From Bacteroidota bacterium (GTDB lineage: Bacteria > Bacteroidota > Bacteroidia > Sphingobacteriales > Sphingobacteriaceae): a stretch of 14,012 nucleotides of DNA. The notes under the pieces were generated by a model that was given only the letters and a program-made list of their open reading frames with translations, was not told the origin of the DNA and did not search any database. The stretch is from the NCBI GenBank assembly GCA_025355225.1, contig JANYAB010000385.1, positions 1-14,012 of the forward strand. Direction: 5' to 3'. Both the position numbers and the translations under genes were made by a program. Of the stretch, positions 6,305 through 12,061 are shown one piece after another; positions within the stretch are counted from its first letter, which is position 1; the number at the start of each line of letters is the position of its first letter.

Positions 6305-7567
6305 ATGAAAAACTACGTTCTGCTTTTACTCTACACCACCTGTGCACTAACGGTTTTCGCCCAGGTCGATACTATCCAAAAGGTCGTTCCCGGTCGGAAA
6401 AACAGCCATGAACAGCAAGACAAACCCTACGTTATCCTCATCTCAGCAGATGGTTTCCGTTATGATTATGCGGAGAAATATCACGCGGAACATTTACTGG
6501 AATTAAGCAGCGAAGGCATAAAAGCGTCTTCAATGATACCCTCGTTCCCCTCGGTAACGTTTCCTAATCATTATTCCATGGTTACGGGTTTGTATCCGTC
6601 GCACGAAGGGCTGGTGAACAATAGTTTTTATGATCGTAAACAAAACAAATTTTACAGTTATAAAGGTAAAACTGCTCTTGATAGCATTTGGTACGGCGGC
6701 ACACCGCTCTGGGTGCTGGCCGAACAGCAGCAAATGGTAACAGCCAGTTTTTATTGGGTGGGATCTGAAGCGCCTATCAAAGGCATTTACCCAACTTATT
6801 ATTATAAATACAATGATGTAATACCCATAGGCCGCCGTATTCAAACGGTGGTTAACTGGCTAAAACTGCCGCCGGAAACCCGTCCGCACCTCATTACCTT
6901 TTATTTCCCGCAGGTTGATCATGAAGGACACAAACATGGGCCAGATTCAAAGGAAGTAGCCAATGCCGTGCATTTTGTCGACTCCGCTGTTTATGAACTG
7001 GCGAAAGCGGTTAAAACTACGGGACTTAATGTGAACTATATTTTCGTATCAGATCATGGGATGACGAGCCCTGATATTGACCATCCAATTAGCTTGCCAG
7101 CAACTTTAGATACTTCTAAATACATCGTATCGGGTGATGGTATTTTGGTAGAGTTATATGCAAAAGACCCCAATAACATTCAAAAAACCTACGAACAACT
7201 TAAAAAAGAGGCTAAAGATTATGAGGTGTACCTTCGTGTAAATGTTCCGGCCAGGCTGCATTACGCTAAAAGTGACGACTGGCACAACCGCATCGGCGAT
7301 ATTTTACTGATACCAAACTGGCCCAAAGTATTTAATCTGTACAATCGTAAAATGGACCCTGGATGGCATGGCTATGATCCTATTACCGTAAAGGATATGC
7401 AAGCCACTTTTTATGCCTGGGGACCGGGATTTAAGCAACATACACAGGTGCCGGCTTTCCATAACGTAGATATCTTCCCGCTGGTGAGCCAAATACTTGG
7501 ATTAAATTACACTTTTAAGGTGGATGGTACCAAACAATTGGCCCATGAGGTGTTGTTTAAGAAGTAA
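6305..7567 (+). CDS. Exported NPP-type nucleotide pyrophosphatase/phosphodiesterase
   Basis: A 420-residue member of the alkaline phosphatase superfamily, type I phosphodiesterase/nucleotide pyrophosphatase (NPP, PF01663). Residues 1-20 are a signal peptide (MKNYVLLLLY... FAQ), so it is periplasmic or surface-exposed. All metal and catalytic residues are visible: Asp49 in ISADGFR, nucleophile Thr85 in PSVTFPNHY, Asp205 and His209 in VDHEGHKHGP, Asp250-His251 in VSDHGM, and His355 in GWHGYD. NPPs cleave phosphodiester or pyrophosphate bonds in nucleotides or headgroups such as glycerophosphocholine; the exact substrate cannot be read. The length is typical of bacterial NPPs. It follows the esterase on the same strand but is separated from it by a hairpin terminator, so it probably has its own promoter. 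A 5-bp inverted repeat TAAGG/CCTTA lies upstream at about 6258-6271. Confidence 0.92.
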   Translation: MKNYVLLLLYTTCALTVFAQVDTIQKVVPGRKNSHEQQDKPYVILISADGFRYDYAEKYHAEHLLELSSEGIKASSMIPSFPSVTFPNHYSMVTGLYPSHEGLVNNSFYDRKQNKFYSYKGKTALDSIWYGGTPLWVLAEQQQMVTASFYWVGSEAPIKGIYPTYYYKYNDVIPIGRRIQTVVNWLKLPPETRPHLITFYFPQVDHEGHKHGPDSKEVANAVHFVDSAVYELAKAVKTTGLNVNYIFVSDHGMTSPDIDHPISLPATLDTSKYIVSGDGILVELYAKDPNNIQKTYEQLKKEAKDYEVYLRVNVPARLHYAKSDDWHNRIGDILLIPNWPKVFNLYNRKMDPGWHGYDPITVKDMQATFYAWGPGFKQHTQVPAFHNVDIFPLVSQILGLNYTFKVDGTKQLAHEVLFKK

Positions 7568-7662
7568 GGATATAAACTGAACATATTATTGAATTTTACC
7601 GCCTGTTTTTACCGCGTTCTTATTTCTTATCCAAATAAAAATGGGTAAGTTTACGGTAGATG

Positions 7663-7682
7663 TTTTGCTTCCCGAAGCAAAA
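7663..7682. other. Short palindrome between NPP and methyltransferase genes
   Basis: TTTTGCTTC (7663-7671) and GAAGCAAAA (7674-7682) are exact reverse complements around two bases. No T run follows on either strand in the usual terminator position, so an operator or mRNA hairpin is as likely as a terminator. It lies about 95 bases after the NPP stop and 47 before the methyltransferase start, inside a 22-codon open frame (7641-7709). Confidence 0.35.
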
Positions 7683-7688
7683 TACCCG

Positions 7689-7721
7689 TTTGAACCAATT
7701 GTAGTTTAGTACCATAATTTG
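7689..7721 (+). promoter_or_regulatory. Candidate promoter of the methyltransferase gene
   Basis: TTTG at 7689-7692 and ATAATTTG at 7714-7721 are 21 bases apart, which fits the Bacteroidetes -33/-7 layout, although the -7 box lacks the leading TA. The box ends eight bases before the ATG at 7730, implying a very short leader. Confidence 0.3.
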
Positions 7722-7729
7722 TATATGCC

Positions 7730-8428
7730 ATGAACGAAGTAAAAGAACAATTCAGCAACGTTTCGAAAAAATACGATTCGCAAAGAGAATTCCTGATCCC
7801 TTGTTTTAAGGATTTCTATTCAGCATGTTTACCTTTGGTGAAAAGCCTTACGCATGCAAAAACAGTCTTGGACATAGGGGCCGGGACAGGCCTCTTCACT
7901 CAATTTATTTACGACCTTAATCCGAACCTGCGCTTCACACTTACCGATCTGTCGGGCCAAATGCTAAATGTCGCCCGTGAGCGTTTTGAAGGCAAGAATA
8001 ATTTTGAATATATTGAGCTTGATTTTTCAAAGGAGCCTTTACCCGGTAAATATGACCTCATTATTTCGGGTCTGGCCATCCATCATCTCGAGGATGCCGA
8101 CAAGGCAAAGCTATATAAAAGTTGTTACCAGGCCTTAAATGAAGGCGGCCTGTTTATTAATGCTGACCAGGTAGCGGGGAAGAATCTTTTGTTTGACAGC
8201 CTTTATAAATATTACTGGCGTGAAACTGTGTCGAACTCCGGGCTCGACCGCGAGGCGCTCATACAAGCTTTTGAACGAACCAAACTGGACAAACTTGCTC
8301 CGCTCGAAACACAATTGAAGATGCTTGAGAAAGCTGGCTTCAACGAAGTAGATTGTATTTACAAAAATATGAATTTTGTTGTATTTGGCGGCTTTAAGGA
8401 CGAAAAGATTGAAACTGCTGTTATTTAA
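7730..8428 (+). CDS. Class I SAM-dependent methyltransferase
   Basis: A 232-residue cytosolic methyltransferase with the Rossmann-like class I fold. Motif I VLDIGAGTG is at 46-54 (S-adenosylmethionine binding), the acidic end of strand 2 is in LTDLS at 71-75, LDF at 97-99 marks the adenine-binding segment, and motif IV-like SGLAIHHLED is at 113-122. The N-terminal lead-in (FSNVSKKYDSQRE) is the usual one for methyltransferases of small molecules. The C-terminal part has a helical insertion (about 150-190, YKYYWRETVSNSG) that may cap the substrate pocket. Nothing in the neighbourhood identifies the substrate. It stands alone on its strand, with a possible short-leader promoter, and converges with the beta-lactamase gene. 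Confidence 0.88.
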   Translation: MNEVKEQFSNVSKKYDSQREFLIPCFKDFYSACLPLVKSLTHAKTVLDIGAGTGLFTQFIYDLNPNLRFTLTDLSGQMLNVARERFEGKNNFEYIELDFSKEPLPGKYDLIISGLAIHHLEDADKAKLYKSCYQALNEGGLFINADQVAGKNLLFDSLYKYYWRETVSNSGLDREALIQAFERTKLDKLAPLETQLKMLEKAGFNEVDCIYKNMNFVVFGGFKDEKIETAVI

Positions 8429-8490
8429 GTTTTCTAATCAGGAGCCATTCTATCGACTCCTTTGATTGAGACAGTAAAATAATATTCCGT

Positions 8491-8649
8491 CTTGGTGATC
8501 TTTGTGAAAATCGTTGCGCCCTCCGTGGTTTAATCTTTACCACAGAGATCACAATGAAAGAACGCAAAGATCACAGAGGGTTTTCGAAAAATATAATCTG
8601 GTTTGGCTCTGTGCCTATCTGTGAAAAACTTCGTGACCTCAGTGGTTAA
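8491..8649. repeat. Three-part dispersed repeat (CACAGAG type)
   Basis: Three related units of about 42 bases lie in alternating orientation: + at 8491-8533 (TTGGTGATCTTTGTGAAAAT to CTCCGTGGTTTAA), minus at 8537-8580 (starting TTACCACAGAGATCACA), and + at 8607-8649 (CTCTGTGCC to CTCAGTGGTTAA). Units 1 and 3 share phased blocks TGTGAAAA, TCG and GTGGTT(T)AA. The element fills most of the 232-base gap between two convergent genes and ends 11 bases before the beta-lactamase stop. No open frame or transposase is present. It looks like a non-coding interspersed repeat; its copy number elsewhere is unknown. Confidence 0.65.
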
Positions 8650-8660
8650 TTTATTGGCTA

Positions 8661-9551
8661 TCATCTACTATAAATGTCCCAGGCGGCTTTGGCAATTTTG
8701 GCGATAACCAATTCCCGTGTAGCTTCATCCGCCGTCGAATTACAAACCAAAATTGCAATAGCCAGGTGTTTGCCATTGGGAAGTGTAATTATGCCCACAT
8801 CATTTGTGGCGGGTGATAAACCTGCGTCGTTGGTTGGCGAAGAACCTGTTTTATGGGCAACAATGGCATCCTTTGGCAGTAAGCCCTTTATCCTATTCGG
8901 TCCTGTGGATGTTTCGGTCATTATTTTCCATAAAAAATCATTACTGGTTTTCGATAGCGTCTTGCCCTTGTAAAAAATATCCAGCAAACGCACCACATCG
9001 GCAGGCTTGCACCAGTTTAGATACTGCACTTCCCAGCTTGCGGCCATTTCTGCTTCGGTAGTATTTACTGCTATGCCTTTAATACCCAGGCTTTGGATAT
9101 AGTCTTCAATTACCCGCGCTCCTCCAATTTTTTTCAGCAAAAAATCGCAAGCATTGTTGTCACTTTGCGACACCATATAGCTGAGTAATTCGCCCAATGG
9201 AATTTCGGCTCCGTCAGGATATTTATCACGCAAAGGGCTATGGGTGTTTGGCAGCAAGTCTTTTTTGTTTACTTTAAGCTGTTGGTCGAGTTTGTACTTC
9301 CCCTTATCAATCAAGTGTAAAACCGTCATGGCAATAGGAAATTTCATTACGCTGTGCATCACCAAACGGGAGCTACCATTGTAGTTTAGTGTATCCCGGC
9401 TTTCGATGCCTAAAATGGATACGCCCACAATACCTTTAGCCGGTTTAGCTATATCCTTAATTTGACGGAGTAATGATTCTTGTTGCGCCATTACGTAAAA
9501 TGGTGCCAGGAAAAAAACCAGCAAGGTGGCTGATAAAGTAAGCTTCTTCAT
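8661..9551 (-). CDS. bla: Class A serine beta-lactamase (subclass A2-like)
   Basis: A 296-residue exported enzyme that hydrolyses beta-lactam antibiotics in the periplasm. Residues 1-23 are a signal peptide (MKKLTLSATLL... MAQ). All class A motifs are present: SVMK at 67-70 (acylation Ser67 and Lys70), SDN at 130-132, Glu166 in TTEAEM, and KTGS at 234-237. The sequence around them (SQSDNNACD, TEAEMAA, QYLNWCKP) resembles the PER/VEB/CfxA/CblA branch found in Bacteroidetes. This makes a chromosomal, possibly broad-spectrum enzyme likely; the spectrum cannot be read from sequence. A GTG two codons upstream is possible; ATG at 9551 starts the signal peptide. No LysR or BlaRI-type regulator is adjacent and the gene stands alone on its transcript. 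Confidence 0.93.
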   Translation of the reverse strand: MKKLTLSATLLVFFLAPFYVMAQQESLLRQIKDIAKPAKGIVGVSILGIESRDTLNYNGSSRLVMHSVMKFPIAMTVLHLIDKGKYKLDQQLKVNKKDLLPNTHSPLRDKYPDGAEIPLGELLSYMVSQSDNNACDFLLKKIGGARVIEDYIQSLGIKGIAVNTTEAEMAASWEVQYLNWCKPADVVRLLDIFYKGKTLSKTSNDFLWKIMTETSTGPNRIKGLLPKDAIVAHKTGSSPTNDAGLSPATNDVGIITLPNGKHLAIAILVCNSTADEATRELVIAKIAKAAWDIYSR

Positions 9552-9652
9552 AAGCACTAATAACGCAATTATTTTGAATGAAGTTTATTGCGATCACAAA
9601 TATTCTTTGGTTGAAATAGTAATGAGGCACCCCATGAATTTATCTAAACTAT

Positions 9653-9733
9653 AATCAAGGATTTTAGAGTTCATCCGGCAACGGAAATGGAGATCAAGGA
9701 AATCCTTTAATCAATTTAATCAAGGTTCAGATA
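9653..9733. repeat. Probable dispersed repeat abutting the DUF72 stop
   Basis: Read on the minus strand this segment begins right after the DUF72 stop with TCTGAACC and TTGATTAAA repeated in tandem (two copies, 9-base period), then GGATTTCCTTGAT, and closes with ATCCTTGATTAT. The block AATCAAGG recurs at 9653 and 9717, and AAGGAAATCCTT (9697-9708) is a palindrome. I recall similar TCTGAACC...GATTAAAGGATTTCCTTGAT sequences after genes in other Bacteroidetes, but cannot check this. The rest of the 9552-9733 gap contains no gene and must hold the beta-lactamase promoter, which I could not locate. Confidence 0.45.
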
Positions 9734-10651
9734 TTATGCAAACAACCCATTATCCCGGTCAATAAACTCCGGGCGATGCAATTGCAGTCCAAGCGACTTA
9801 TTCAACTTTTCCACCACATAATCACATAACTCGGGCGAATAGCGTTCATCATGTTGGTGCATAAAAAACCAAAGCGATTGTAAACCTTGTTGTTCCCATT
9901 GCTTTATGCGTTTAACCCATTCATCAACCCGGGTGTAATCCGTCTTATCCAAACTATTGCCTACAAACCTGATAAAGGCGTGAGGCGTTGGCAGGTTCAT
10001 GTGCACACAATCGCGCCGACCAGAGGCATCGGTTATCACGGCGCCGATATTTAGCTGGTGCAGCATATTAAACAACGAATCGCTATTTTCCTTTACAGCA
10101 AACCAATCCTTATGCCGGACTTCGAGAAACACCGGCACATCTTTGGGCAAATGCTCCAGGTAAGCTTTCAACTCCGGAAAACTTTTTGGGGTATAATTAT
10201 CCCCTACCTGCAAAAACAAAGGGCCCAGCTGATCGCCAAAAGCCATTATGCCATTATAAAATTGTGTGGTTATTTCTTCGGCATTTTTCAGGCGGCGGAT
10301 ATGCGTTATGCTTTGCGAGAACTTAGGACAAAATTTAAAGGCTGGATTTATTGCGGCTTTCGCCTTCCATTTGGCGATAGTTTCGGGTCCGTAAACCTGG
10401 TAAAAGGTGGCATTTAATTCGATGCAGTCGAAGTGATGTACATATTCATCCAAAAAGTTTGCCTCCTTGGTTTTAGGCGGATATATCTTACCCAGCCATT
10501 CCTTTCGTCCCCATTTGGCACAGCCCACGTGGACTTGCAAATTCCCTGTGCCTTTGGCGGCCTTAAGCGTGGCCAAGGTTAATTCCGGGTCGGGCGGAAG
10601 CGAATAGTCCACCGTAGCTAATAGTTCATGATCTACACGTCCAAATTCCAT
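9734..10651 (-). CDS. DUF72 (YecE-like) TIM-barrel protein
   Basis: A 305-residue cytosolic protein of the DUF72/YecE family. The family has a TIM-barrel fold related to sugar-phosphate isomerases; its function is not established. Family signatures are VGCAKWG at 42-48, IELNATFYQ at 77-85 (the conserved N-[SA]-T-F-Y segment), FLEVRH at 175-180, RFVGN at 228-232 and FFMHQHDE at 262-269. An N-terminal extension of about 38 residues precedes the barrel. The C-terminus is complete. It is on the same strand as the second SDR, which lies 95 bases upstream, but no shared promoter is evident. No neighbour suggests a role. Confidence 0.9.
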   Translation of the reverse strand: MEFGRVDHELLATVDYSLPPDPELTLATLKAAKGTGNLQVHVGCAKWGRKEWLGKIYPPKTKEANFLDEYVHHFDCIELNATFYQVYGPETIAKWKAKAAINPAFKFCPKFSQSITHIRRLKNAEEITTQFYNGIMAFGDQLGPLFLQVGDNYTPKSFPELKAYLEHLPKDVPVFLEVRHKDWFAVKENSDSLFNMLHQLNIGAVITDASGRRDCVHMNLPTPHAFIRFVGNSLDKTDYTRVDEWVKRIKQWEQQGLQSLWFFMHQHDERYSPELCDYVVEKLNKSLGLQLHRPEFIDRDNGLFA

Positions 10652-10746
10652 AGTTAGTTTGCTTTTTAAGTTGACGGTTTGCAGTCGAATATTAAGGCAA
10701 ATTAACTAAAAAAATGGCACCCCGCATTCATAAATCGATTAGCTGA

Positions 10747-11511
10747 TTACAAAAACATACCTCCCGATGCCTCTATCCGCTGCGCATTTATCCATCGGGC
10801 ATCCTCGGTGCATAAAAAGGCGATGATACCGCCAATGTCGTCGGGTAAACCCGGCCTGCCCAACGCGGTTATGCCCGAAATAAAATCTTTCATACCGGCA
10901 TGCGATTCAAAAGCAGCTTTTGTAAAGTCCGTTTCAATAATACCAGGTGCGACCAGGTTGGCAGCAATTCGACGCGGCCCCAATTCTTTTGCCAGGTATT
11001 TGGTAAATACTTCGATAGCCCCTTTCATGGACGCATAAGCTGCATATCCCGGAGTGGCAAAGCGTGTCAGCCCGGTTGAAAGGTTAATGATCCTACCCCC
11101 ATCAGCAATCAGCGGCAGCAATTTTTGGGTCAAAAAATAAACCCCTTTAAAATGCACGTTGAATAAATTATCAAAGTCCTCCTCCGTAGTCTTTGCAAAA
11201 GGCGAAGCGGCATCAATGCCCGCATTGTTTACCAGGAAATCAAATTGCTCCCTACCCCAGTTTTCTTTTAAGGTAGATGCTAACTGCTGGGCAAAAGCAT
11301 CAAAGGTTTTAACAATACCGGTATCCAATTGCAGGGCAGCGGCGTTCCGGCCATTCTTTTCAATTTCAGCTACTACGGCTTCTGCTTCTTCCCTTTTACT
11401 ACGATAGGTGATGATTACATCAAAGCCCTTATTGGCGATGTGCAAGGCGGCGTTTTTCCCTAACCCACTGCTCCCGCCCGTGATCAGGGCTATTTTATTT
11501 TTTTGTTCCAT
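10747..11511 (-). CDS. SDR family oxidoreductase under a probable AraC-type operator
   Basis: A 254-residue classical SDR, cytosolic. TGGSSGLG (11-18) binds the cofactor, followed by Asp63 (QLD), NNAG (95-98), catalytic Ser145 in NLSTG, Tyr159 and Lys163 in YASMK, and PGIIETDF (189-196). It ends in ASGGMFL, the usual FabG-like C-terminus. YRSKR at 36-40 after the second strand suggests NADP(H). It resembles glucose/3-oxoacyl reductase-like SDRs, so a carbonyl reduction is likely; the substrate is not known. The 146-base gap upstream carries a perfect TAnnTTTG box and a 21-bp-period direct repeat, and the next gene upstream is a small AraC-type regulator. This is a common pairing in which the regulator senses or counters reactive carbonyl or quinone compounds; here that role is inference. 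Confidence 0.92.
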   Translation of the reverse strand: MEQKNKIALITGGSSGLGKNAALHIANKGFDVIITYRSKREEAEAVVAEIEKNGRNAAALQLDTGIVKTFDAFAQQLASTLKENWGREQFDFLVNNAGIDAASPFAKTTEEDFDNLFNVHFKGVYFLTQKLLPLIADGGRIINLSTGLTRFATPGYAAYASMKGAIEVFTKYLAKELGPRRIAANLVAPGIIETDFTKAAFESHAGMKDFISGITALGRPGLPDDIGGIIAFLCTEDARWINAQRIEASGGMFL

Positions 11512-11531
11512 TTTTTATTTAATTAATGAAA

Positions 11532-11539
11532 CAAAATTA
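11532..11539 (-). promoter_or_regulatory. Perfect -7 box upstream of the second SDR
   Basis: On the minus strand the sequence is TAATTTTG, an exact match to TAnnTTTG, 20 bases before the SDR start codon at 11511. The position 19-21 bases upstream reads CATAA, not TTTG, so no -33 box is recognisable. That suggests a promoter that needs an activator. Confidence 0.55.
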
Positions 11540-11560
11540 CCCCGGTAAAAGAGTTAAATT

Positions 11561-11600
11561 ATGGTGACAGCTTCAGTTTAAATGGTGACTGTTTCCGTTT
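11561..11600. promoter_or_regulatory. Direct repeat with 21-bp period, candidate AraC-type operator
   Basis: ATGGTGACAGCTTCAGTTT (11561-11579) and ATGGTGACTGTTTCCGTTT (11582-11600) match at 16 of 19 positions and are spaced 21 bases start to start, two helical turns. The near edge is 21 bases upstream of the SDR -7 box, covering the -33 region. The araI1-I2 half-sites of E. coli have the same 21-bp spacing and overlap the -35 region. Confidence 0.6.
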
Positions 11601-11631
11601 TCGGTCATTACTATATCATATAATTTGACCA

Positions 11632-11674
11632 TTAACCCGATGACCAATGACCAGTGACTAATGACTTAATGACT
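11632..11674. repeat. Heptamer array over the regulator gene's 3' end
   Basis: On the minus (coding) strand the units are AGTCATT, AGTCATT, AGTCACT, GGTCATT, GGTCATC and GGGTTAA, in 7-base register apart from one extra base after the first unit. The first units encode the last residues of the AraC-type regulator (Ser-Leu-Ser-His) and supply its TAG stop (11660-11658). The array is shorter than, and unrelated in sequence to, the one at 2677. Confidence 0.7.
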
Positions 11675-12053
11675 CCGCAAAAACCTGTTCCCGGTATTGC
11701 TTTGGAGTGAGGCCTTCAAAACGTTTGAAGAATTTAGTAAAATTGGATGGGTCGAATGTAAGTCTTTTCGCAACTTCGGCGATTGATGTTGAGTTATCCT
11801 GCAGCAGAGTTTTGGCAATGGTCATGATCTTCTCTTCAAAAAAGAAACAAGGCGCCTTGCCTGTCGTGAGCTTAATCGTATTGCTTAAATGCGTGGGGTG
11901 GATATGCATTAAACCAGCAATATCCCTTATCTCGTACATATCCAGTACCTGCTCATCCACAATATCAGCCAGGTGCTTATCTACTTCCTTCAAAAAGTCG
12001 GAAGTGATCTCATGCTGGCGGGCTAATATCTTTTTGGGTATTTTGGTTACCAT
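11658..12053 (-). CDS. MarA-sized AraC-family transcription regulator
   Basis: A 131-residue DNA-binding protein made almost entirely of the AraC-type double helix-turn-helix domain, with no sensor domain, as in MarA and SoxS. HTH1 spans about 42-65 (IRDIAGLMHIHPTHLSNTIK) and HTH2 about 89-121 (TSIAEVAKRLTFDPSNFTKF, then FKRFEGLTPKQYRE). The second carries the conserved GLTPKQYR signature. A helical lead-in (12-35) precedes HTH1. The frame extends to a TTG two codons upstream; ATG at 12053 is preferred. Only 8 bases separate it from the amidase stop, and GGAA precedes the ATG, so it is probably cotranscribed with the amidase. The likely target is the direct repeat upstream of the SDR that follows on the same strand. 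Without a sensor domain its activity would have to be set by expression level or a partner. Confidence 0.88.
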   Translation of the reverse strand: MVTKIPKKILARQHEITSDFLKEVDKHLADIVDEQVLDMYEIRDIAGLMHIHPTHLSNTIKLTTGKAPCFFFEEKIMTIAKTLLQDNSTSIAEVAKRLTFDPSNFTKFFKRFEGLTPKQYREQVFAESLSH

Positions 12054-12061
12054 TTCCAAAT

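Noticed and set aside
6530..6844. 104-codon minus-strand open frame
   Set aside because: Antisense to the NPP catalytic region, which is unambiguous on the + strand.
8491..8649. Insertion sequence or transposon remnant with a coding core
   Set aside because: No open frame, transposase motif or flanking target duplication could be found; kept as a repeat only.
10058..10417. 119-codon + strand open frame
   Set aside because: Antisense to the DUF72 gene; low-complexity composition and no family resemblance.
10690..10735. Terminator after the second SDR (GGGGTGCCA then seven T on the minus strand)
   Set aside because: The T run is present, but the hairpin before it has only two or three pairs.
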